Shown: positions 38,041-46,704 of the stretch, one piece after another
Layout of the letters: every line of letters starts with the position of its first letter
Numbering within the stretch: the first letter of the stretch is position 1
Source of the DNA: Falsibacillus pallidus
GTDB taxonomy: Bacteria; Bacillota; Bacilli; Bacillales; DSM-25281
Direction of reading: 5' to 3'
Assembly: GCF_003350505.1 (NCBI RefSeq)
Contig: NZ_QQAY01000003.1
Coordinates: 310,001 to 374,000, forward strand
Length of the DNA stretch: 64,000 nt
Translations under genes and position numbers: made by a program
Notes under the pieces: model-generated
Told to the model about the DNA's origin: nothing
Databases searched by the model: none
Seen by the model: the letters and a program-made list of their open reading frames with translations, nothing else

Positions 38041-39741
38041 TTAGTCTTCATTAAGTTCTTGCTGAAGCAGATTTTCAATTCTTTTGAGCGAGCCCGGTTC
38101 CACTTCTTCTACTGCTGTTGCAGCCTGTTCAAGAGCTGCCCGGTATTCAAAGCTGCGGAAAGCTGCTTCTGCAGTGCGAAGATGCTCCGCTACAGAGCTG
38201 TACTTGCTTCGGTAGCGATTTCCATATTGGATGACTCGTTCAGCAAGCATTACATTTTCAATCAATTCTTCCGTCTTTTCATAGAAATGATTCACTGTGT
38301 CGGATGCTTTATGAAGGTGCTCCTGAACCGATTTAATATTTAATGGCTTTTCATTCAAACTGCTGAATACATTTTGAATATTATCTTCTGCTTCTTGAAG
38401 AAGCGACAAATAATCGGATGGCAGCCCCGGAATATTGCTTTTAGTGATTAGCCTGCTTGCCTCTGCAAGCTGCCTTCTTAAATCGGCCACCGTTTCCTTT
38501 GCATTCATTTCATCCTTGCGGAGGTTCTGCAGATACTCAGAGAATCCTTTTTGCTCTTTTTGAATTTCTTCAAGGTCATCCCTTATTTCCTGCATTTCCT
38601 GCTTTAAGATGGAATTCGCAGATTGATTTTCTGCAATCCTTATTTCCAATTGCTCATAGCGCTTCATTAATTGGTTCAGTTTCTTTCCGATATTCCGCTG
38701 GATGCTGATATCTTCTTCTACTAATTGATAGCTCTGTTGAACAAATTCTGTATCATTTTTCAACACTGACTGTGATTCTGCAATTTCCTTCAGCAGCGAC
38801 TTGGTTTTAGGATCATTCTGCACAATGAAATGTTTTGAATGAACTTCATTTTCAAGCGCTTCATATAAGGAATCGATATTTTCCTTCATCTCTTCTATGC
38901 CTTTAGAAGCTTCTTGGATCTCAGCATTTTCAAGAAAGGCCATATACATCTGCAGTTCGCCTTCCATCCTTGTAATTTCTTTCTCGATGGAAATATGATC
39001 GAGGATGTAGCCATCCGCTTCCATTTCGGCAAAGCCCTCTTTCATTTCAGCCAGCTGTGCAGGAAGATGGTTTTGGCATTCTGAAAGCAGTTCCGGTAAT
39101 TTCCCCATTGCATCTTCAGTAGCTGCCAGTTCCCCTTTCAATAAAAGGAGGACTTCACGTGCATCTAAATAATCTCCATTTTCTGTCAGTTCATTGAACT
39201 CATTGAATTTTTCCGTGAGACTATCTACTTTCTTTTCCAGTGCACCAGCTGATTTTCCATATGTATGGCGGTGAGCAAGCATTTGCTTTTTCACGTGGCG
39301 ATATGTCTCCTGCAGTTCGTCAATTTCGATTCGATTGCTTTCTTCACTGCCCACAAGGTCCTTAAGTTCGCTCAGGATCAAATCGATTTTTTCTTCTGTT
39401 CCTGCAAGCATGTGATCGATCTTCTCTTGGACTTCCTTAGACTTCTTAAAGCGGTAGCGGTCTGCATATTCTTCTGCATCAAAGAGCAATTCTTCCACAT
39501 CCGGAAGCTTGATCCCTACGATTTCGTCCCAACTCTGTCTCCAGCGTTCGAACATTTCTTCCGTCTGGCCTGTCATATTAAGCTGCTTCACTTTGGAAAG
39601 CTCTTCAAGAACAGGCCTATTCATAATATCGATCTTCCATTCTTCCAGACGATCTATTTCTTTAAAATGATTTTTCTTTGTCAGATATCCATATAAAAAT
39701 AAAATAAATAATAATACGATTCCACCGATGACAAATTCCAT
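38041..39741 (-). CDS. ezrA: septation ring formation regulator EzrA
   Basis: Membrane-anchored inhibitor of FtsZ ring assembly away from midcell. The 566 residues have one N-terminal transmembrane helix (VIGGIVLLFILFLYGYL, 4-20) and a long cytosolic domain of helical spectrin-like repeats, strongly acidic and Leu/Gln/Glu rich. The conserved C-terminal patch YGNRYRSKYSSVAEHLRTAEAAFRSFEYRAALEQA includes the QNR-region motif. Monocistronic. Confidence 0.97.
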   Translation of the reverse strand: MEFVIGGIVLLFILFLYGYLTKKNHFKEIDRLEEWKIDIMNRPVLEELSKVKQLNMTGQTEEMFERWRQSWDEIVGIKLPDVEELLFDAEEYADRYRFKKSKEVQEKIDHMLAGTEEKIDLILSELKDLVGSEESNRIEIDELQETYRHVKKQMLAHRHTYGKSAGALEKKVDSLTEKFNEFNELTENGDYLDAREVLLLLKGELAATEDAMGKLPELLSECQNHLPAQLAEMKEGFAEMEADGYILDHISIEKEITRMEGELQMYMAFLENAEIQEASKGIEEMKENIDSLYEALENEVHSKHFIVQNDPKTKSLLKEIAESQSVLKNDTEFVQQSYQLVEEDISIQRNIGKKLNQLMKRYEQLEIRIAENQSANSILKQEMQEIRDDLEEIQKEQKGFSEYLQNLRKDEMNAKETVADLRRQLAEASRLITKSNIPGLPSDYLSLLQEAEDNIQNVFSSLNEKPLNIKSVQEHLHKASDTVNHFYEKTEELIENVMLAERVIQYGNRYRSKYSSVAEHLRTAEAAFRSFEYRAALEQAATAVEEVEPGSLKRIENLLQQELNED

Positions 39742-40011
39742 CGTCAGCCCCCTGTCCTTCCATGTCGAATAAGACTGTTTTTCTATAAATTATTTAATGA
39801 TAATTAAATTCATATATAATGTTTTAAGTTTACCATGTAAACGACAATTTTTGACTAATATTTTCACTTTTTTTGCATTTTCATTCCAAATGATAAAATA
39901 TTTGCTGAATCATGGTGTCTGAAGTCTCCGATTCTATTTGTTGCTTTCAGTTTTCGCCTATTTTAGTATTATATCAGAGTTGTTCAATTATGAAGAAGGA
40001 GGAGGGGTCCT

Positions 40012-40800
40012 TTGCTAAGAGACGGACATATTCACACTCCTTATTGTCCACATGGATCACAGGATCATTTCCAGCAATATATTGAAAGAGCCATTTCCTT
40101 GGGCTATAAGGAAATCACGTTTACGGAGCATGCGCCACTGCCCTCAAATTTCAAGGATCCTGCTCCTGCAGAAGACAGCGGGATGAATCACGCCGGACTT
40201 GAACAATATATTCAAGACATTGAAAAGCTAAAAAATCAGTACTCTTCGGATTTAAAGATAAATACAGGATTGGAAGTGGATTATATAGAGGGATATGAAA
40301 ACCAAACGATTGACTTTCTAAATCAGTATGGCCCTCACTTGGAAGATTCGATTCTTTCTGTCCATTTTCTAAAAAAAAATGATGAGTGGTTTTGTTTGGA
40401 TTACAGTCCTGAGGTTTTTGAAGAAATGATCGGCAACTATGGCGGGCTTCCTGCACTATACGATCATTACTTTCAAACGGTGCTGAAATCGATTGTCGCT
40501 GACCTCGGTCCATTTAAGCCTAAAAGGATCGGACATATCACTCTCGTAAAGAAGTTCCAAAAGAAGTTTCCTTTAGAGGACTATGATTATCGGATCATTC
40601 AAAAGATCCTTCATGAAATGAAGGCTGGAGGGTATGAAATGGATTACAACGGAGCAGGCTTGTTCAAGCCCTTCTGCAAAGAAAGCTACCCACCAAGGTG
40701 GATAGCAGAAGAAGCGGACTCAATGGGAATCCCTCTTGTTTATGGTTCAGATGCACATCAAGCTTCAGACTTGGATCAAGGAAGAAAAGACCTATTTTGA
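40012..40800 (+). CDS. hisJ: histidinol-phosphatase (PHP family)
   Basis: Removes phosphate from histidinol phosphate. The 262 residues begin with the PHP metal site DGHIHTPYCPHG and contain FTEHAPLP, GLEVDYIEGYE, LSVHFL and the C-terminal metal motif YGSDAHQASD. The start is a TTG at 40012 behind AAGGAGGAGGGG. It ends 10 residues after GSDAH, slightly shorter than B. subtilis HisJ but without lost motifs. It is followed by the MITE-like element. Confidence 0.92.
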   Translation: MLRDGHIHTPYCPHGSQDHFQQYIERAISLGYKEITFTEHAPLPSNFKDPAPAEDSGMNHAGLEQYIQDIEKLKNQYSSDLKINTGLEVDYIEGYENQTIDFLNQYGPHLEDSILSVHFLKKNDEWFCLDYSPEVFEEMIGNYGGLPALYDHYFQTVLKSIVADLGPFKPKRIGHITLVKKFQKKFPLEDYDYRIIQKILHEMKAGGYEMDYNGAGLFKPFCKESYPPRWIAEEADSMGIPLVYGSDAHQASDLDQGRKDLF

Positions 40801-40818
40801 TAGGTGCTTTTTCTGCAT

Positions 40819-40991
40819 GGCTGTTTTCGTAAACTTTGTTGTTAAAATCTTAATGCCGATTTTAACGTAAAAATACCTATTATGCACGTTGAAATGAAGT
40901 ATCCAGGCTCTTTTCAAGTTGAATTTTCTGCATGGGTTGCATAAATTATTCTGATTCAATGCTTAAAGCAACAACCTTTGAGAAAAGAGCC
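40819..40991. repeat. MITE-like element with terminal inverted repeats
   Basis: The left end GGCTGTTTTCGTAAAC.. (from 40819) and the reverse complement of the right end GGCTCTTTTCTCAAAG.. (from 40991) align over about 26 bases with roughly 75 percent identity. A third copy of GGCTCTTTTC is at 40906-40915. A perfect 9-bp hairpin GTTAAAATC / GATTTTAAC occupies 40841-40866. No ORF. The right end is one base from the refaZ stop codon. The look is that of a small non-autonomous repeat of bacilli. Confidence 0.6.
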
Positions 40992-40992
40992 T

Positions 40993-41628
40993 TCAGCATA
41001 GAATCTTTTTTGCATTAATTGATTCTGTCATCGTATCTTTGATCCACTGTTCGATGACTTGAAAGTATCTCGTGGCAAAATAAGCTTCCTGCGGATAAAG
41101 ATTCCACACTTCCCGCAAGTATTGGCTGTTTAGATAAGGCATTGCAAGCATCCCTTTAAGCTGTATAATCAAGAAACTTTTAGAAGAAGGAGAGTATTTC
41201 TCACTATTTACGAGTTGATCAATAATTTCCTTGAAAAGGAAGCGTTCTTTCATTAAATAGGAAGAAATGATTTCTCTAACGACTTGGGAATCGAGAGAAA
41301 TCTCACGCCATACAAAACGCGTGAGCAAGTGATGTTCACTCTGAAACTGTAAAATATTTTTCACAGCTTTTTTCAAACAAAGATCCGGGGCAGAGTGATC
41401 CAGATTTCGAACTTCCATTTCTAAAAATGATAAGTAAGGTTCGAAAAAGGCAACGAGGCATGCCTCCAATAGACCTTGTTTATTATTAAAATAATAGGCA
41501 ATATTTGCAGGATTGATCCGGGCTTTTTGGGCGATATCCCTTATGGATACACCATCAAACCCTTTTGTATTAAACAAATAAATTGCAGATTCCAATATGG
41601 TTTCTTTAGTCGATGTAGCCTGTCTCAT
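40993..41628 (-). CDS. refaZ: TetR-family regulator of FtsZ, RefaZ (YttP)
   Basis: TetR-type DNA-binding protein that in B. subtilis binds motifs near the origin and inhibits FtsZ assembly during sporulation. The 211 residues have an N-terminal HTH with FNTKGFDGVSIRDIAQKARINPANIAYYFNNKQGLLEA and a C-terminal domain with RFVWREISLDSQVVREIISSYLMKERFLF, matching RefaZ. The ATG at 41626-41628 follows GGGGACTC. Its position near ezrA and hisJ is conserved. A repeat element ends one base from the stop codon. Confidence 0.87.
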   Translation of the reverse strand: MRQATSTKETILESAIYLFNTKGFDGVSIRDIAQKARINPANIAYYFNNKQGLLEACLVAFFEPYLSFLEMEVRNLDHSAPDLCLKKAVKNILQFQSEHHLLTRFVWREISLDSQVVREIISSYLMKERFLFKEIIDQLVNSEKYSPSSKSFLIIQLKGMLAMPYLNSQYLREVWNLYPQEAYFATRYFQVIEQWIKDTMTESINAKKILC

Positions 41629-41803
41629 ATTATGAGTCCCCCTTGTATTCATTTTAGGCCAAGCCTTGAGGGAAATTTGGCGTTTAGACGCGGATGTTTC
41701 CGTCGTATTAAAAACTTCTAGGCTGCAAGGCTAAATCCTGTTAAAATATATCGACAATATCTGTTGCCATACTGCAGAATCTGCTGAGAAATGAGGGATT
41801 TAC

Positions 41804-42283
41804 GTGTTTAACGTCGAAACGTACAAAGGCACAAGAGATGACCAATATGAATTGGTAAAAAAACAATTAAAAGCATTAATTGAGGATGAACCAAATAGAA
41901 TTGCCAATTTGAGCAACGCAAGCTCCCTTTTGAATCAATTCCTTGACCGGGTGAATTGGGTAGGGTTTTACTTGTTAGAAGAGAATGAGCTTGTACTTGG
42001 ACCATTCCAGGGACTTCCGGCATGTGTGAGGATTCCATTGGGCAGAGGTGTATGCGGGACTGCCGCATCCGATAAGAAAACGGTCCTTGTGGAGGATGTT
42101 CATGCTTTTCCTGGGCACATTGCCTGTGATGCAGCAAGCAGGTCTGAGATTGTGGTTCCGATGATTAAGGATGGTCAGTTGATTGGGGTTCTTGATATTG
42201 ATAGTCCTGAGACGAATCGGTTTGATGAGGTCGATAAAAAACACCTGGAAGAATTCACTGCGATCTTAGTCAACCAAATATAA
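41804..42283 (+). CDS. msrC: free methionine-(R)-sulfoxide reductase (GAF fold)
   Basis: Reduces free methionine-R-sulfoxide using thioredoxin. The 159-residue GAF-domain protein contains NWVGFYLLEENELVLGPFQG. Three cysteines at 74, 84 and 108 (PACVRIPLGRGVCGTAAS ... GHIACDAASRSE) show the 10- and 24-residue spacing of characterised fRMsr enzymes. The start is a GTG at 41804 behind GAGGGAT; no in-frame ATG is available upstream. Equivalent of B. subtilis YtsP. Convergent with methionine gamma-lyase. Confidence 0.93.
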   Translation: MFNVETYKGTRDDQYELVKKQLKALIEDEPNRIANLSNASSLLNQFLDRVNWVGFYLLEENELVLGPFQGLPACVRIPLGRGVCGTAASDKKTVLVEDVHAFPGHIACDAASRSEIVVPMIKDGQLIGVLDIDSPETNRFDEVDKKHLEEFTAILVNQI

Positions 42284-42291
42284 TAAATAAA

Positions 42292-42325
42292 AAAATGAGG
42301 CCAACGGATACCGATGGCCTCATTT
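42292..42325. terminator. bidirectional terminator, msrC / methionine gamma-lyase
   Basis: AAAATGAGGCC / GGCCTCATTTT with A- and T-runs between convergent genes. Confidence 0.9.
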
Positions 42326-42327
42326 TT

Positions 42328-43512
42328 TTATTTCAATCCATTCAATGCTTCTTCCAGGTCGCTCCAGATATCTTCCCACGCTTCCAGTCCTACGGAAAGT
42401 CTGATCAGTTGATCGGAAATGCCCATTTCTTCCCTTGCTTCTTTCGGGACGACTGCATGCGTCATGGTAGCAGGGTGCTGAATAAGTGTCTCAGCATCCC
42501 CAAGACTCACGGCGATTTTAATCAGATTGAGCCGGTCAAGGAAATCCTGTGCTTCTTCTTTTGTCCCTTTTATCGTAAATGAAATGAGGCCGCCGCCTTT
42601 TTTCATCTGTTTCTTCATGATTTCATAGCCCTGGTGGGTTTTTAGACCGGGATAATATACCTCATCCACAAATGGATGAGCGCATAATTTTTCAGCGATG
42701 ATTTCTGCACTTTGGCAATGGCGGTCAAGGCGGACAGGCAATGTCTTTATTCCACGGAGCAAAAGCCAGGCGTCAAATGGGGAAAGCACCCCGCCGATAT
42801 CTTTTTGAGTGGTCATAGACACTTCCTTGATCCACTCGCTCTTTCCAGCCACTAGTCCCGCAATGACATCCCCATGGCCGCATAAGTATTTCGTTGCACT
42901 ATGGATGACAATATCGCACCCAAGCTCCAGCGGTTTTTGAAGATATGGGGAACAGAAAGTATTATCGACGACCACTGGAATCCTCTTTTCTCTTGCAACG
43001 GAAGCGACCATTTCTAAATCGATCAGCTGCATGGTTGGATTTATTGGAGTTTCAATATAGATACAGGCTGTTTCAGGCCTGATTGCTTGTTCAACCTGCT
43101 CCCTCGATGACATTTCCAAGAATTGATGCGTGATATTGAATTTGGCTTCCATCATTTCCAATAGGCCAAATGTACATCCATAGACACCCTGTGAACAAAG
43201 GATATGGTCACCTGTCTTCGTCAGGGCGATCAAGGTGGCTGATACTGCTGCCATGCCAGATGAAAAGGCAAGCGCGGCTTCGGCTTTTTCCATTACCGCC
43301 ACCCGATCCTCAAGCATCTTCACTGTTGGATTGCCGAGACGGGTATAAATATATCCTTCTTCTTCTCCGCAGAATCTTCTTTCTCCCTGTCTGGCATTCT
43401 CAAAAACATAAGTAGAGGTTTGAAAAATCGGAGGTGCCAGACTCCCTTTATACTCTCTGGAATCATAACCGCTATGAATGACTTCTGTTTCAAACCGTGT
43501 TTCTTTTTTCAT
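42328..43512 (-). CDS. megL: methionine gamma-lyase (trans-sulfuration PLP family)
   Basis: Predicted to cleave methionine to methanethiol, 2-oxobutyrate and ammonia. The 394 residues contain the Cys/Met metabolism PLP fold with YTRLGNPT, the PLP lysine near 208 in SATKYLCGHGDVIAG, and YGCTFGL with Tyr111/Cys113. The cysteine beside the active-site tyrosine is the hallmark that separates methionine gamma-lyases from cystathionine enzymes. The ATG at 43510-43512 is six nt after GGAGG. A good cre box sits directly upstream of that site, suggesting carbon catabolite repression. A generic cystathionine or homocysteine lyase activity is the alternative. Confidence 0.85.
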   Translation of the reverse strand: MKKETRFETEVIHSGYDSREYKGSLAPPIFQTSTYVFENARQGERRFCGEEEGYIYTRLGNPTVKMLEDRVAVMEKAEAALAFSSGMAAVSATLIALTKTGDHILCSQGVYGCTFGLLEMMEAKFNITHQFLEMSSREQVEQAIRPETACIYIETPINPTMQLIDLEMVASVAREKRIPVVVDNTFCSPYLQKPLELGCDIVIHSATKYLCGHGDVIAGLVAGKSEWIKEVSMTTQKDIGGVLSPFDAWLLLRGIKTLPVRLDRHCQSAEIIAEKLCAHPFVDEVYYPGLKTHQGYEIMKKQMKKGGGLISFTIKGTKEEAQDFLDRLNLIKIAVSLGDAETLIQHPATMTHAVVPKEAREEMGISDQLIRLSVGLEAWEDIWSDLEEALNGLK

Positions 43513-43526
43513 CTCCATCCTCCTAT

Positions 43527-43540
43527 AGAAAGCGCTTACA
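43527..43540 (+). promoter_or_regulatory. cre box upstream of megL
   Basis: AGAAAGCGCTTACA matches TGWAANCGNTNWCA at all but the first base. It lies just upstream of the megL ribosome-binding site, a position where CcpA would act as a roadblock repressor. Confidence 0.6.
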
Positions 43541-43622
43541 AAGTTTTGTTTATCTAATACCCCTTCTTATATAGGATATGACATCACACGGAATTTGGAA
43601 AGTAATTAGATGAATATAAAAA

Positions 43623-43646
43623 AACAAGCCCTCCACGGAGCTTGTT
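43623..43646 (-). terminator. terminator after dgcP
   Basis: AACAAGC / GCTTGTT with a ten-base loop followed by a T-run on the minus strand. Confidence 0.82.
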
Positions 43647-43649
43647 CTC

Positions 43650-45545
43650 TTAAACCATCATTTTTAAATCCTGTTCATGGACGACAGCCTTGTTCTTCCC
43701 ATTATTTTTCGCAAAATATAGCGCTCTGTCTGCTCTTCTGAAGAGCATCTCCACTTCTTCGGTCTTTCTGATGTTCCAATAAGAAACACCGCAAGAAACC
43801 GTTACAGAAGGAGTAGTCTGTTCCTGCACTGTTTTTACAAGTCTGTCCGCCACACTGAATCCTACCCGAAGCGGCGCCCCCGGGAGATAGATTGCCAGCT
43901 CTTCCCCTCCCCAGCGTGCACCGATATCGGTCGACCGGATATTTTTTTGGATAAGGTTTGCAACTTGGATAATGACATTGTCACCTGCCTGATGGCCGTA
44001 CGTATCATTGATCCTTTTAAAATTATCTATATCGACGAGGATAAAGGTCCCTTCCTTCTCCTCCACCATTGAGTTGGCAATGGCATCATCCAAATAATTT
44101 CGTGCATATAACTTCGTCAAATAATCTGTAATGACCATTTTTTCAAGCTCTTCCCGGAGCATTGAGTTTGACAACGCCAATGTGGAATGATGTATGAGCG
44201 ACTGAAGCAGCTTATACATTTCAAACGTAAAGGCATATGGCTTTTCTTGAAGAACAATGCAGAAGCCTTTCATTGAATTGCTATGGACCATCGGGATCGC
44301 CATCAGAGAACAATATTCGTAGGAGAACGCTTCGCAGCAATTATTATTCAAATCGCCAATGAAAAGGGAATCACGCTCTTTTTTAATTTTTTCTTTGACG
44401 AATTGAATATATTTTTTCCCGCTTTCTTTCTGAAAATAAAGGCTGCTCCCCGGCAGCACTTTGCCTTCCCCATGCTCCTTATTCAACATGATAAACCCAA
44501 CTTCCGTGGCATGGAAATAGCGTTCAATCTGATTTTTCAGATATTGGATTGTATCTGACAGCCTTAAGTTGGAATTCAGGCGGTGAGATGTTTCATTGAT
44601 AAGCTGCAAATCTGAAATCAGCCTTCTGGATTGCTGATAAAGCTTTGCATTTTCCAATGCGCTTCCTGCGGTATTGGCGAGGAGGCTGATAAATTCCACT
44701 TCATCACCAGGAAAAATGACAGATGCAGGGGCAAGAGCCTGAAGAACCCCATAAACCCCTTGTTTCCCTCTTAAAGGTGCATAAAGAATCGTATTTTTCT
44801 CTGTGAAGGAATCTTCTATTTGAATAGTCCCATTCACGTAAGCCTGCATGGCTACCGTATTCTCGGAATCAAATTCAAGATCCTTGATCGGCAGGTCTAT
44901 ATTACGCTCATCATCGTTTGAGAGCATTAAATAATAAGTATAGGATGGATATACCCTCCTCAGGGTGGTGATGATTTCGGCTAAGACATTATCGATATTC
45001 ATACTGGAATGGAACTTTTCAGTTATCCGGAAAAGCTCCTTGTACTGCTGTTCTTTCCGAATGTTATCAAAAAGCTTATGGAGGCGGTTCAAAAACCGCT
45101 CACTTTCCATTTTTGAACCCTTGATGGATTTTTCCAGCTCTGATCCAGTGCCTTTCGGTTTTTCAAAAAACATGATGAGGCTGAAATTATTGTCCATTTG
45201 GAATCTGACAGCAGCGTTATAGATTGAAAGTGGACTCTCTTTGATGTGCAGCTGCATATCGACATCTAGTATTTCAGGCAAGATATGATTGGAATGGCCG
45301 ATAGAAATAAAGGAAGGCAAAGACGGAGGTGCTCCGATGGATTCTGTCAATCTGCAGCGGATTTCCTCTGAATGGTCTTTCATATAGATTGAAGCGTGCA
45401 AAACACCGTTCATTTGGCAAAAAAGTTCAAACCATTCCTTAAGTATGCTGCCGAAGCTATTATTTTCATTGACCTTTTCCAATAATTCATAGAGTAGCGA
45501 TTTATAATGCAAGGTTTGTTCATGATCATTAAAATCATTAGCCAT
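43650..45545 (-). CDS. dgcP: diguanylate cyclase DgcP (GAF-GGDEF)
   Basis: Synthesises cyclic di-GMP from two GTP. The 631 residues carry N-terminal GAF-like sensory regions (~30-150, 180-320 and 340-460) and a C-terminal GGDEF domain with VDIDNFKRINDTYGHQAGD and active-site RWGGEELA (GGEE at 546-549). An RxxD inhibitory site (RSTD, 537-540) lies five residues before it, so product feedback is expected. No membrane helix: cytosolic. It corresponds to B. subtilis YtrP/DgcP, upstream of rpsD. ATG at 45543-45545 follows GTGAGGATAATTG. Confidence 0.92.
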   Translation of the reverse strand: MANDFNDHEQTLHYKSLLYELLEKVNENNSFGSILKEWFELFCQMNGVLHASIYMKDHSEEIRCRLTESIGAPPSLPSFISIGHSNHILPEILDVDMQLHIKESPLSIYNAAVRFQMDNNFSLIMFFEKPKGTGSELEKSIKGSKMESERFLNRLHKLFDNIRKEQQYKELFRITEKFHSSMNIDNVLAEIITTLRRVYPSYTYYLMLSNDDERNIDLPIKDLEFDSENTVAMQAYVNGTIQIEDSFTEKNTILYAPLRGKQGVYGVLQALAPASVIFPGDEVEFISLLANTAGSALENAKLYQQSRRLISDLQLINETSHRLNSNLRLSDTIQYLKNQIERYFHATEVGFIMLNKEHGEGKVLPGSSLYFQKESGKKYIQFVKEKIKKERDSLFIGDLNNNCCEAFSYEYCSLMAIPMVHSNSMKGFCIVLQEKPYAFTFEMYKLLQSLIHHSTLALSNSMLREELEKMVITDYLTKLYARNYLDDAIANSMVEEKEGTFILVDIDNFKRINDTYGHQAGDNVIIQVANLIQKNIRSTDIGARWGGEELAIYLPGAPLRVGFSVADRLVKTVQEQTTPSVTVSCGVSYWNIRKTEEVEMLFRRADRALYFAKNNGKNKAVVHEQDLKMMV

Positions 45546-45755
45546 TATCAATTATCCTCACTTTGTCCTTCAAATCTTTCACGCTTCACGTTCAAAAACA
45601 GCCATTATCCAAGGGATTTATCATCGTTTAAAAGGAATAATTTAATATTTTATTTCAAAATCAAGATATTTTAATTAATATGAAAAGTATACCATAACAT
45701 AGACTTTTTTCCTATAAATAATAAAGGGAGACACAAACTAATTTTCTATACTCTA

Positions 45756-45784
45756 TTGACTCCCGTTAATAGAAATAATATAAT
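45756..45784 (+). promoter_or_regulatory. rpsD promoter
   Basis: TTGACT (45756-45761), 17-bp spacer, TATAAT (45779-45784). A near-consensus sigma-A promoter fitting a highly expressed ribosomal gene. Transcription should start near 45791. Confidence 0.8.
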
Positions 45785-45790
45785 GGTCTT

Positions 45791-45965
45791 TGTGTAAAAT
45801 AATGCAGCTTCAGTACACACCTTTTTGTTTCATTTTATTCCTCCACAGGAGGTGCATCGCGTAACCCGCTGCTGCTAGGGCGATGATGCATGAAAATAAA
45901 ATGAGCATGATTGTTGATTGTACCTGTTTTTATTTTACAACAAAATAAAAACAAAAAGGAGGAGT
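45791..45965 (+). promoter_or_regulatory. rpsD mRNA leader, probable S4 autoregulatory structure
   Basis: The leader is rich in pairings: CATTTTATT (45831-45839) with AATAAAATG (45895-45903), CCTCC-ACA-GGAGG (45840-45852), GCATCGC with GCGATGATGC, and a perfect 12-bp AT-rich hairpin (45925-45953) right before the AAAAAGGAGG ribosome-binding site. B. subtilis S4 is known to repress its own mRNA through a structured leader. Confidence 0.65.
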
Positions 45966-45970
45966 CTTAA

Positions 45971-46573
45971 ATGGCTCGATATACTGGTCCAAGCTGGAAA
46001 CTTTCCCGTCGTCTTGGAATCTCTCTAAGCGGAACTGGAAAAGAATTAGAAAAGCGTCCTTACGCTCCAGGACAACATGGTCCTAACCAACGTAAAAAAA
46101 TCTCTGAATACGGATTGCAGCTTCAAGAGAAGCAAAAACTTCGTCACATGTATGGTGTGACTGAGCGTCAATTCCGTAATCTTTTTGATAACGCTGGTAA
46201 ATTGCAAGGTAAACACGGTGAAAACTTCATGATCCTTCTTGAAGCTCGTCTTGACAACGTTGTATACCGTTTAGGTTTAGCGCGCACTCGCCGCCAAGCT
46301 CGTCAGCTTGTAAACCACGGTCACATCCTTGTTGACGGAAAACGTGTTGATATCCCTTCATTCCGTGTACAACCTGGCCAAGCAATCAGCTTGCGTGAAA
46401 AATCCCGCAGCCTTTCAATCGTTAAAGAAGCAGTTGAAGTTAACAACTTCGTACCTGATTTCTTAACTTTTGATGCAGATAAGTTAGAAGGAACTTTCAC
46501 TCGTATGCCTGAACGTTCTGAACTTCCTGCTGAAATCAATGAAGCATTAATCGTTGAGTTCTACTCTCGTTAA
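45971..46573 (+). CDS. rpsD: 30S ribosomal protein S4
   Basis: Primary 16S rRNA-binding protein of the small subunit. The 200 residues begin [26 protein letters not shown] and contain RPYAPGQHG, the central [40 protein letters not shown] with the S4 RNA-binding domain, and [16 protein letters not shown] at the end. It lacks the cysteine zinc site, so it is the zinc-independent form. Codon use is that of a highly expressed gene. Monocistronic with its own promoter, leader and terminator. Confidence 0.99.
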   Translation: MARYTGPSWKLSRRLGISLSGTGKELEKRPYAPGQHGPNQRKKISEYGLQLQEKQKLRHMYGVTERQFRNLFDNAGKLQGKHGENFMILLEARLDNVVYRLGLARTRRQARQLVNHGHILVDGKRVDIPSFRVQPGQAISLREKSRSLSIVKEAVEVNNFVPDFLTFDADKLEGTFTRMPERSELPAEINEALIVEFYSR

Positions 46574-46587
46574 TCGATTTGATCCTA

Positions 46588-46616
46588 AAAGCCTGTCAAC
46601 TTTGACAGGCTTTTTT
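46588..46616 (+). terminator. terminator after rpsD
   Basis: GCCTGTCA / TGACAGGC with a four-base loop and six Ts. Confidence 0.92.
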
Positions 46617-46704
46617 GCTGTCTATAATATTTTTCCGCATCAGAAAGTGTGAACGAAGTTTTTATCGTCCTGAAAACGGTTATGTTAGTAAGGAGGTGAT
46701 TATT

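Noticed and set aside
40012-40800. hisJ truncated by the adjacent repeat element
   Set aside because: All PHP motifs including GSDAH are present, and the stop lies 18 nt before the element's left end, so the gene looks intact.
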